A stretch of 60,121 nt of DNA from Phycisphaerae bacterium (lineage in GTDB: Bacteria > Planctomycetota > Phycisphaerae > Sedimentisphaerales > Anaerohalosphaeraceae). Below are positions 8,038 through 15,731 of the stretch, piece after piece; positions within the stretch are counted from its first letter, which is position 1, and every line of letters starts with the position of its first letter. Under the pieces are notes generated by a model. It did not search any database. It was not told where the DNA came from and worked only from the letters and a program-made list of their open reading frames with translations. The translations under genes and the position numbers were made by a program. Location of the stretch: positions 1 to 60,121 of the forward strand of contig JACZKQ010000182.1 of assembly GCA_014859965.1 (NCBI GenBank). Direction: 5' to 3'.

Positions 8038-9831
8038 TCATTGTTTAGGGTCCACGGATGCATTGAGCATGTCGATTATTTCGGCTTTCATGGCACGGCG
8101 AATGCGGAGGTTTTCGCTTCGGTCAGTGGGAACCTCGATTACGCACGGACGCGGCTGTTCGGCTGCCCGGCGATAGGTTTGGACGAAATCGTCTTTTTCG
8201 GTGCAGCGGTGATACGCGATGGAGAAGGTCTCACAGGCGCCGCCAAACGAGAAGTCGTGGGGCGTTGCGAAGTAGTCCTCGAAAACGTCGGCATGAGCGG
8301 AGATTGGCAGGAAATGAAAAATGCCGCCGCCCCGATTATTGATCACCACGATGACGAGCGGCGCCTGCTGCCGCTGCAAGGTCGCCAGTGCATTGATGTC
8401 GTGGATGAAGGCGAGATCGCCGATTAGCAGTGTGGTCGGGCGGCCCGCGCCAACGGCGAAACCGGCGGCGCTTGAGATGACGCCGTCGATGCCGCTGATG
8501 CCGCGGTTAGCCGCGACCCGTATGTCCCGCCGGCCGGAGATACCATAGAGATCGACGTCGCGAATGGGCATGCTGCTGGAAACGAAAAGACAACTGCCGT
8601 CGGGTATCTGCTCGGAGATGCACCGGGCGACAAACGGCTCGTTGGCCGCTGGGTGCTCGGCAATATGTCGGCCGATGATGCGGTCGGCGTCAGCGGCACG
8701 GGCGGAGAAGAAGTCGGCGTAGCTGTCTGCTGTATTCTGCAAGCCGTGCGCCAGCACATCGCAGGCCGCTGAAATATCGGCCTGGACGTGCATGGTGACC
8801 GTATGTACGGGATCATATCGCTCAGCCGTCGGCTTAAGCACGATGTAGTGATCGGGACGGTTAACCTGAAAGAACTCGCCAAGGCGTTTGGAAATGGTTC
8901 GGCCGCCGATGTGGAGAACCGTCGAGGGACGCACAAACTGGTTGAAATCGGAAGAGAGCAGCTCCTGATCAAAGTGCCGGATAATGTGCGTAGCACAATG
9001 TGTCAGCCGGAGGCCCGAAGTCAGATCTGCGTATACGGGCCATTTCAGTCGGCCGATGAGCCGCAGAACGGCGGCCCGCTCGTTTTCGCCCTCGAGCCGC
9101 CCCACCACCACGAGACCCCTCGAGGTGTTCGCAAGAATTTGAGTGACACTCTCAATGGACTCGGGGCTCAGAGTGTTGTGCGGGTAAGTGTAGCTCGTAA
9201 AGGGTCTTGCGCTCTCTGTCCACGATGCCAGGCCGGCAGTATGTCTCGCTGGAATCTCGCAGCCGCACGGCTCCAGCGGTTCGCGATACCGACAGTTCAG
9301 ATGCACCGGTCCGGCATCTCCAAAACGGCTGCGGTAGACAGCTTGATCGACAGTAGTCAAAACCATCTGCGGGGGAACATCCGTTGCCGGTGTCGGCAGA
9401 TCGCAATACCAGCGAACAAAACCGCCAAAGAAACGGTCCTGGCGCATGGCTTGATTGGCCCCCGTATCGATAAGTTCGGGGGGCCGGTCGGCAGTCAAAA
9501 GGATCATGGGAACGTGATCGACAGAGGCCTCCGTTACGGCCGGGTAGAGATTGGCGGCGGCCGTGCCGGAGGTAGTAATTACCGCAGCCGGTTTGCCCGC
9601 AGCCCGGGCATAGCCGAGGGCGTAGAAGGCCGCGCCGCGCTCATCATAGTGAATGCAATGCCGAGCCTTTTTGTTACGGGCGACGGCGACGACCAGCGGC
9701 GTGGACCGTGAACCCGGTGAAATGCAGAAATGATCGACACCGCAGCGAATAAGTTCTTCGACGATCAACTCGGCCCAGAAGGTATTCACATTGTCCTTTT
9801 CACTCGTCATACTGTCATAATGTCCGTCCAC
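8038..9831 (-). CDS. menD: SEPHCHC synthase (thiamine diphosphate dependent)
   Basis: Condenses 2-oxoglutarate with isochorismate, the first committed menaquinone step. Visible are [14 protein letters not shown] near residue 38, [26 protein letters not shown], and the C-terminal thiamine diphosphate site starting GDLAFIHD and ending [12 protein letters not shown]. The protein is about 590-597 residues, the usual size. Starts are GTG 9831 or ATG 9810; no strong ribosome site favours either. Nine bases or so separate it from menF, and 20 from menB. Confidence 0.95.
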   Translation of the reverse strand: MDGHYDSMTSEKDNVNTFWAELIVEELIRCGVDHFCISPGSRSTPLVVAVARNKKARHCIHYDERGAAFYALGYARAAGKPAAVITTSGTAAANLYPAVTEASVDHVPMILLTADRPPELIDTGANQAMRQDRFFGGFVRWYCDLPTPATDVPPQMVLTTVDQAVYRSRFGDAGPVHLNCRYREPLEPCGCEIPARHTAGLASWTESARPFTSYTYPHNTLSPESIESVTQILANTSRGLVVVGRLEGENERAAVLRLIGRLKWPVYADLTSGLRLTHCATHIIRHFDQELLSSDFNQFVRPSTVLHIGGRTISKRLGEFFQVNRPDHYIVLKPTAERYDPVHTVTMHVQADISAACDVLAHGLQNTADSYADFFSARAADADRIIGRHIAEHPAANEPFVARCISEQIPDGSCLFVSSSMPIRDVDLYGISGRRDIRVAANRGISGIDGVISSAAGFAVGAGRPTTLLIGDLAFIHDINALATLQRQQAPLVIVVINNRGGGIFHFLPISAHADVFEDYFATPHDFSFGGACETFSIAYHRCTEKDDFVQTYRRAAEQPRPCVIEVPTDRSENLRIRRAMKAEIIDMLNASVDPKQ

Positions 9832-9840
9832 ACGGTGGGT

Positions 9841-11274
9841 TCATAAGCGGGCTGCTGCATTCAAAAAGAGGCTCAGTTTGCTTTCGGTTTCATCCCATTC
9901 GCCGTCAGGATCCGAGCTGCGCACGATGCCGGCCCCTGCGAAAAGAGTCATTCGGTCATAGAACAAGCGGGCTGACCGAATCGCAACCGCAAACTCCGAG
10001 CCGTCTGCGGCGATCCAGCCAACGGGACCGGCGTACCACCCGCGGGTAAAAGGCTCGCGCTGTCGGATCTGGTCCAGGGCGGCACTGCGCGGATGCCCAT
10101 TGACGGCGGCGGTGGGGTGCAGAGCAGCGATGATGTCAGCGGCGGCGACGTTGGCCCGAAGCCGACCCGCAAAGCGGCTGCAGAAGTGCTGAACGTAGCC
10201 GAGCGACACGATATCCCGCTCGTCGATCACGCGGACATCATCGCAAAGGCGACCCAGACCCCCATGAACACCATCGAATACATAGGCGTGTTCTTCGCGA
10301 TCCTTGGCGGAGTCCGACAGTATTCCGCGATGGCGGCGGCGTTCGACGTCCGTGCTTCCGCTCAAAACGGTGCCTGCGACAGCCTCGCTGTAGATCTCGC
10401 CACCGCAGCGGCTGTAGAGACATTCGGGGCTTGCGCCGATAAAGGCGTCATGCCGCCGCAACTGAAAACAGAAAATGTAAGCGCCCGCACTGTGATGTGC
10501 GATGCTGTTCAGCAGATCCGAGGGATCGACCGGTGCGGACATGGTCAGGACCGCCTGGCGTGAGAGGACAATTTTGTCCAGCACCCCGCCCGCGAGATCA
10601 CCCATTGCACCGCCAACCATGCAAGTCCAGGCGGCACGGTCAGGCAGATCGCTCCGGTTCAGGATACGCGTAGGTTCGGTCAGATCATCGTCCATCTCGC
10701 CGTTAAAGACCACCTCTTGCAGAATGCGCTGAATTTGCTGCTCTAGCGTTTCAACGGTGTCATCACTCCTGCAGGCAAGATTGACCGCGAAGGTCATATC
10801 GCCGTCTTCGCGCCGCACCTCCATTTGCGGCATGATAAAGCGGTATCGCCCGAATCCGGGCCAGTAACGAGGGCCGCGATCGAAGCAAGAACCCCCTTCC
10901 GCAACATGGCCAGGGTGTGCCTCTTCCTCGCAGTCGAAGGCAATTCCGCCATAATAGCGAACTCGCCCGTCGGCAACAGCAACACGGCGGTCGATTTCGG
11001 CGAGAACTTCTGAGACCGTTTGACAGCCATCGTCCATAAGCACATCGGCGGCTCCTGAACCGGCGGCCTCAAAGTCACCGCGGCGATTGGCCCAATACAC
11101 CTTGACATCTGCGTTCTGGGCGGCAAGCCAGTCGGCCGGCACAAGACCATCCACGTCGACCGCTACGCGCAGCAGTGGCGGCGCCGCGCAAGTCCAGGAC
11201 TTCGCGGCCTGCCTGAGCGTGGCAATAAGCCGGTCGCTCAGAATGTCTTTGCAGCATGGATTACCTGGCTTCAT
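9841..11274 (-). CDS. menF: Isochorismate synthase
   Basis: Chorismate-binding family enzyme feeding isochorismate to MenD. The C-terminal catalytic half shows LDKIVLSRQ (catalytic lysine), GASPECLYSR, EAVAGTVLSG, HPTAAVNGHPRSAAL, GWYAGPVGWI and GAGIVRSSDPDGEWDETE. The N-terminal 190 residues are divergent, as is common. Of the two ATGs, 11274 is chosen: a promoter-like pair at 11304-11332 puts the transcript start near 11297, so a start at 11313 would not be transcribed. First gene of the six-gene men operon. Confidence 0.92.
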   Translation of the reverse strand: MKPGNPCCKDILSDRLIATLRQAAKSWTCAAPPLLRVAVDVDGLVPADWLAAQNADVKVYWANRRGDFEAAGSGAADVLMDDGCQTVSEVLAEIDRRVAVADGRVRYYGGIAFDCEEEAHPGHVAEGGSCFDRGPRYWPGFGRYRFIMPQMEVRREDGDMTFAVNLACRSDDTVETLEQQIQRILQEVVFNGEMDDDLTEPTRILNRSDLPDRAAWTCMVGGAMGDLAGGVLDKIVLSRQAVLTMSAPVDPSDLLNSIAHHSAGAYIFCFQLRRHDAFIGASPECLYSRCGGEIYSEAVAGTVLSGSTDVERRRHRGILSDSAKDREEHAYVFDGVHGGLGRLCDDVRVIDERDIVSLGYVQHFCSRFAGRLRANVAAADIIAALHPTAAVNGHPRSAALDQIRQREPFTRGWYAGPVGWIAADGSEFAVAIRSARLFYDRMTLFAGAGIVRSSDPDGEWDETESKLSLFLNAAARL

Positions 11275-11303
11275 AGACACCGCTCTCTTCTTCGGAGGGC
11301 CGA

Positions 11304-11332
11304 AGCATAACAATTAATCCTTGAATTATCAA
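11304..11332 (-). promoter_or_regulatory. Predicted sigma-70 promoter of the men operon
   Basis: Reading the minus strand, TTGATA (11332-11327) and TATGCT (11309-11304) are separated by 17 bases. Transcription would begin near 11297, giving a leader of about 23 bases before menF ATG 11274. Confidence 0.55.
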
Positions 11333-11493
11333 GCATTTATGTGCATGATCTCCGCTTGTCCGCATATCGGACAGGTGACTGCCGTGGCAGGCAGGGTGCT
11401 GCCGGAGTTTAACGAATTCTGATGGGCCAAAGTCATATCAGCCGAAGATAAAACTGATATGCTTGTGAAGCGCCAGGCTGCGGAAGGAACCGA

Positions 11494-12555
11494 ATGAAGA
11501 ATGCAGACACCACCAGAGCACTACCGCTTGGTTTCGCCAAGGCCGCCGGACGGTTAGCCGCGGCCGCCGTGCTCTACATGGTCTTGCTGTGGTACTTCTT
11601 CCAACCAACGCCGTCAGGTCTTCCGCGGGCGCAATATCTTATCGGCTTCAACTGGATCGTCGGAGCAATGGGCTGCTTCGTGCTGAGCCGCAGATGGATT
11701 GCAGCCTTTGCCGGCTCCTTTTTCGCGGGGGCTGTTTACGGCTTCGGCCCTTTTGCCCTTGGCTTCGCCGCATACCACGCGTCGGCCGGGGCGCCCCTGG
11801 CGATGGTACCCTGGCTGTTCTGTCCGGCGGCTTTCTGGCGCAAATGGTGGCCCGCGACAAGTCAGCGTCTTGCCCGCATAAGCCGTCTGACGCCGGGGAT
11901 TGTGACGGCTGTGCTGTGTGCCCTGCCGTTCGCCGGCATCATTACGTTCTTCTGGCTGACGAGTCGGCCATGGTTCGGGCCGGTGTTTCCGCTGCCGGTC
12001 GGCCTCAGGCTGGACGCTGCACATCTTGAAGGACTTGTTTTACCGCTAACCATGCGCCCGCATGATTTCATTTTCAGTTTCTATCATGTGCCGGTCGCGG
12101 CGTTGGTGATGGGGCTGTGCATATATTTCGCGTCGGGGCGGATGGGCGCCATGATTGTCGTCGTTGGTGCGATCGCCCTTGCCTTCGCGGGTCCTGTAGC
12201 CCAGGTGAGCCCCGTCGTGTGGGCTGTAATCCCGATGCTCTTCGGGGCCATCGTCATCGGGCTCGGCATGGAAGGCCTCGCCTGGGCGGGACCGAGCGAC
12301 GGGCGGTGGCTGCTCTTCTGCGCCGCCGCGACAGCCATCATAACTGCAGGCTGCACATACCTGGGCTTTACCGAAGGAGCAATATATCACCGCACCGCCC
12401 TGCTGCACGCAGGCGGCCTGCTTTCGGTCGGCGTGATCTACGCGCTGACCCGGGCCCATCTCCGCCTGCACCCGCTGCGATGGATGCTGCTGAGCGCGGC
12501 GCTTGCCCTGGACATACTGACCAGCGGCAAACAGATCGCCGACATGCTCCTGTGA
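11494..12555 (+). CDS. Polytopic membrane protein of unknown function
   Basis: A 353-residue protein with about nine to ten hydrophobic helices spread over its length (for example AAAAVLYMVLLWYFF near residue 25 and GIVTAVLCALPFAGIITFFW near 143). The loops are short and there is no soluble domain. I recognise no family motif. It is divergent from menF, with a 219-base gap that holds a small inverted repeat (11355-11375, TGTCCG and CGGACA arms). A ribosome site GGAAGGA precedes ATG 11494. A function in the quinone pathway is possible only by position. Confidence 0.7.
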   Translation: MKNADTTRALPLGFAKAAGRLAAAAVLYMVLLWYFFQPTPSGLPRAQYLIGFNWIVGAMGCFVLSRRWIAAFAGSFFAGAVYGFGPFALGFAAYHASAGAPLAMVPWLFCPAAFWRKWWPATSQRLARISRLTPGIVTAVLCALPFAGIITFFWLTSRPWFGPVFPLPVGLRLDAAHLEGLVLPLTMRPHDFIFSFYHVPVAALVMGLCIYFASGRMGAMIVVVGAIALAFAGPVAQVSPVVWAVIPMLFGAIVIGLGMEGLAWAGPSDGRWLLFCAAATAIITAGCTYLGFTEGAIYHRTALLHAGGLLSVGVIYALTRAHLRLHPLRWMLLSAALALDILTSGKQIADMLL

Positions 12556-12583
12556 AGCACGCAAACGCCGGCGGCCTGCGCCC

Positions 12584-13747
12584 CTATATCGTGACGGTCA
12601 TTTTTTCAATAACAGGGTGCCTGAAACTCACCGCCGTCCTGGCGTCCGCGACGCGGCTGACGGTGTAGCCGTTGGTGTAATGAACGTGTCCCTGCGCATC
12701 GATGTCATAGCCTGCCGCGTGCCTGGCGACCGTCTCGATGCGCCCGTCAGGAGTCAGCCGGATCAGTTCCCATGAGCCGGGGACCAGCGACAACTTATCC
12801 TCCGAGCCGCCCCTCCGGCGGATTTTGGCCAGATCTATGGTCTCGCCCAGCACCCGGACGTATTTGTTATGCGCTGCCGGCCGCACTTGGGGACCCATCG
12901 GCCGCAGCGGATTTCTGCTGAACAGTTCCGCAAACATGTTAAGGAAGTTGACTATCGCCACCAGCAGTCGAACCGGAAACGCAGCGACGTGGAGGGCCGT
13001 CCGCCACAGCGGCACGTATCCAAACGATTTGTACGGCCGACGGATGCAGTAAATATTCCCTTCGGCGTCGTCCCGGGGCAGGAGGTAATCGTAACGGTCA
13101 TCCGCCAGAATATCCGCCATCTGATCGTTTTCCGTGTCCAGCGAGCAAATGGCCGACGGACCGTAAGCAATCATGAACCCCTCTTCATCCCGCGCGATAC
13201 CCGCCGATTGAAAAAGCACCCGGTTCGTGTCGGTTCTGCTGAAAACCGGATTGATATCCATGGAATCCCCCGCGGTGAGCCTGCGTTTGCAGCCGCCGCG
13301 CTCGTCCAGAAGTTGAATACCCGCCTTGCCGTCTTCATCGATAACACCCATCACAAACTCTGTCCGCGCTTGTGAAAAGCCCATGCCCGCCTCTTTAAAT
13401 CCGTTTCGATGAAACAGACGCAGTTCTTCGTCCTCGGCGATATCGTACTTGAACAGCCCGGTGATCACATTGTTCGTGACGGTATAATACAGGGTGTTTG
13501 CGTCGACGGCGATGACATCCCGAAATCGAAAGGCCGCCGCGGACGGCGACGAACTCTGGCTTCCCCAGACGACCGAGCGATTCCAGCAGGAGCCGTCCTC
13601 GCAGTTGCTGTTCTTCCAGCCGCTGTGCGCCCTGTGCTGCTCGGCGCTGTCGATCTTTTCCCGGACGAAGCGGCTCTCGATTTCGCGCGATGTGCCGTCT
13701 GACCCGCGCAGGTGCAGTCGGCCGTCGGATATGAATGCGTGTATCAT
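12584..13747 (-). CDS. Unknown protein with beta-propeller-like repeats
   Basis: A 387-residue protein starting at ATG 13747 (MIHAFISDGRLHLRGSDG). Short strands with repeated aspartate and aromatic patterns, such as VIAVDANTLYYTV, NPVFSRTDTNRVLFQSAG and GPSAICSLDTEND, look like TolB/WD40-type propeller blades. No signal peptide is seen; one hydrophobic helix lies mid-protein (AFPVRLLVAIVNFLNMFAELF region near residue 265). I do not recognise a family. The frame can be read up to 13816, but that extension is low complexity and has no ribosome site. It is convergent with the membrane protein gene. Confidence 0.65.
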   Translation of the reverse strand: MIHAFISDGRLHLRGSDGTSREIESRFVREKIDSAEQHRAHSGWKNSNCEDGSCWNRSVVWGSQSSSPSAAAFRFRDVIAVDANTLYYTVTNNVITGLFKYDIAEDEELRLFHRNGFKEAGMGFSQARTEFVMGVIDEDGKAGIQLLDERGGCKRRLTAGDSMDINPVFSRTDTNRVLFQSAGIARDEEGFMIAYGPSAICSLDTENDQMADILADDRYDYLLPRDDAEGNIYCIRRPYKSFGYVPLWRTALHVAAFPVRLLVAIVNFLNMFAELFSRNPLRPMGPQVRPAAHNKYVRVLGETIDLAKIRRRGGSEDKLSLVPGSWELIRLTPDGRIETVARHAAGYDIDAQGHVHYTNGYTVSRVADARTAVSFRHPVIEKMTVTI

Positions 13748-13997
13748 GCCTGCCCTTCCCGAAAAGGTCGAGTACGGCGGAAAAGGACGCCCTGCGGACG
13801 ACGCGTTCTCTGCCAATCAGGCCAATTCTGCCTCTAAGGAGGCACAAGGTCAAGCAAATTGCGGCCGCAAGCCGGGCAAAACCCGCCTATTATTGTCAAA
13901 GATGCGTGCATGGTCTTGCCGATGTATTACAACATATGCCGGGGCCATCGCGAGGGCAGGCCCGGCAAAGCGAGGGGAAAACCGGCGTGGGAGAAAC

Positions 13998-14867
13998 ATG
14001 GGCGAACATAAGCTGCAGATTATCAAGAGACCGAGACTGGATCGTCCACGCATGCTGATGGGGTTTACCGGCTGGATGGACAGCGGCGACGTGTCTACCG
14101 GTACGGTGAACTGGCTGACGGCCTATCTGGCGGCTGACAAATTCGCATATATCGAACCGGAGGGATTTTACATCTACAACTTTCCCGGGACGATGGAGAT
14201 GAGCAGCCTGTTTCGGCCCCATACCCGAATCGTCAGCGGGCGTATACGAAACTACATCATGCCGGAGAATATCTTTTACGCCAGCCGCGCCAATGATCTT
14301 ATTCTGTTCAGCGGCAGAGAACCGAATATGAACTGGCAGGGTTTTTCGGACCTGGTTTTCGCCGTCTGTTCCGAAATGGATGTCGGTGAGATATACTTTA
14401 TCGGCAGCGTCGCGGGGCTCGTTCCGCATACGCGCGAACCGCGGATTCTATGCAGCGTTTCTGATGACGACCACAAGGTGCGGCTCGCCGGCCACGGGGT
14501 CAAGTTCACCGATTATGAAGGGCCGGCCAGTTTTGTCACCCATTTGACCCTGGAGGCCGCCAAGCGAAACGTAAGCATGTCCAGCTTCATTGCGTCGGTG
14601 CCGGCGTACATCCAGGGGGAAAACCCCAAATGCATCGAAGCCATGCTCAAGATGCTCAAGGTTGTCCTCGATCTGGATATCGAACTGGAGGCCATGCGGC
14701 AGTTGAGCGACGAGTTCGAGAAGCGCCTGACCAACGCGGCCAGGGAAATGCCCGAACTGGCCGAAACCATTGAGAAACTCGAAACCGATTACGACAAAGA
14801 AACCTTCGACGTCCAGATGGGAGATCTCAAAGACTGGCTCCATCAGAAGGGCATCCGCCTGGACTGA
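13998..14867 (+). CDS. PAC2 family protein
   Basis: A 289-residue homologue of the PAC2 family, named for a eukaryotic proteasome assembly chaperone; the bacterial role is not settled. Core features are RMLMGFTGWMDSGDVSTG near residue 18, IYFIGSVAGLVPHTREPR near 128 and the later YIQGENPKCIEAML segment. The last 70 residues (ELEAMRQLSDEFEKRL onward) are predicted coiled coil. ATG 13998 has GGAG five bases upstream and matches where the family begins; the longer frame to 13494 is a shadow of the opposite gene. Confidence 0.85.
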   Translation: MGEHKLQIIKRPRLDRPRMLMGFTGWMDSGDVSTGTVNWLTAYLAADKFAYIEPEGFYIYNFPGTMEMSSLFRPHTRIVSGRIRNYIMPENIFYASRANDLILFSGREPNMNWQGFSDLVFAVCSEMDVGEIYFIGSVAGLVPHTREPRILCSVSDDDHKVRLAGHGVKFTDYEGPASFVTHLTLEAAKRNVSMSSFIASVPAYIQGENPKCIEAMLKMLKVVLDLDIELEAMRQLSDEFEKRLTNAAREMPELAETIEKLETDYDKETFDVQMGDLKDWLHQKGIRLD

Positions 14868-14906
14868 GCGGCTTCACGCAATCGGTAACCCGACGCGCAG
14901 TGAGCG

Positions 14907-15692
14907 TCATTTGCCCTTCGGCGTCTCCAAACCCAGTTCAGCCATGACCTTCTGCATGTCTTCCCAAACAGAGCGGCGGTTGTCCGGAGAGTAATTGCGC
15001 AGGAGGTAGGCGGGATGATACGTGGGCATCAGTTTCGCAGGGGCGGCCTCGGGCGAAAAGTAGTAGTCGTGGAACCTGCCGCGCAATCTGCCGATGGGCA
15101 GGTTGTTGTTCAGCAGCGTTCTGGCGGCATGAGCACCTAGTGCAACAATCACCCGCGGGCGGATCAGTTCCAGTTGCCGCTGAAGAAACGGGAGGCAATG
15201 CACGATCTCGTCCGGAGACGGGTCGCGGTTGTCCGGGGGACGGCATTTGACAATATTACAGATGAACACATCCTCTCGCCGCAGCCCCATAGCGGAGATC
15301 ATGTTGCTGAGCAACTGTCCCGCCCTGCCTACGAACGGCCGTCCCTGGGCATCCTCATCGGCGCCTGGGGCCTCACCAACAAAAACGAGATCGGCATTGG
15401 GATTGCCCTCGCCGGGCACCGCGTGAGTGCGCGATTTGCCGATCCCGCACCGGCAACAGGCGCAAACCTCTTTGGCAATCGCCTCCAGACCTTCGACGAC
15501 CGAACGATCCGACTCGCTCTCGGCGTGTCCGCCGGAGAATGCTTCACCAGCGACTTTCTCGCCGCGAACGGCAAAGTCCCCCGCAAAGAACGCGTCCATA
15601 TCCAGATGCTGTCGCACGACTTTTGAAATGTCCCGGGTGTTGTCCATCATGTTGAACAATGTAAAAACCAACGCGGCTTCTGGCAATGACAA
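14907..15692 (-). CDS. udg: Family 4 uracil-DNA glycosylase
   Basis: Removes uracil from DNA. The family 4 hallmarks are GEAPGADEDAQGRPFVGRAG (active site), CNIVKCRPPDNRDP and MPTYHPAYLLRN. Cysteines in CACCRCGIG and the pair in CNIVKC fit the 4Fe-4S cluster of this family. The N-terminal 65 residues are extra and poorly conserved. The start is uncertain: TTG 15692 has GAGG five bases upstream, while an ATG pair follows about 15 codons later without a good site. It lies 39 bases behind the large PEP/pyruvate-binding gene and is probably cotranscribed. Confidence 0.92.
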   Translation of the reverse strand: MSLPEAALVFTLFNMMDNTRDISKVVRQHLDMDAFFAGDFAVRGEKVAGEAFSGGHAESESDRSVVEGLEAIAKEVCACCRCGIGKSRTHAVPGEGNPNADLVFVGEAPGADEDAQGRPFVGRAGQLLSNMISAMGLRREDVFICNIVKCRPPDNRDPSPDEIVHCLPFLQRQLELIRPRVIVALGAHAARTLLNNNLPIGRLRGRFHDYYFSPEAAPAKLMPTYHPAYLLRNYSPDNRRSVWEDMQKVMAELGLETPKGK

Positions 15693-15731
15693 AATGCCTC
15701 AGCCGACGCAAAAATGCCCGTGACCTTAGCC

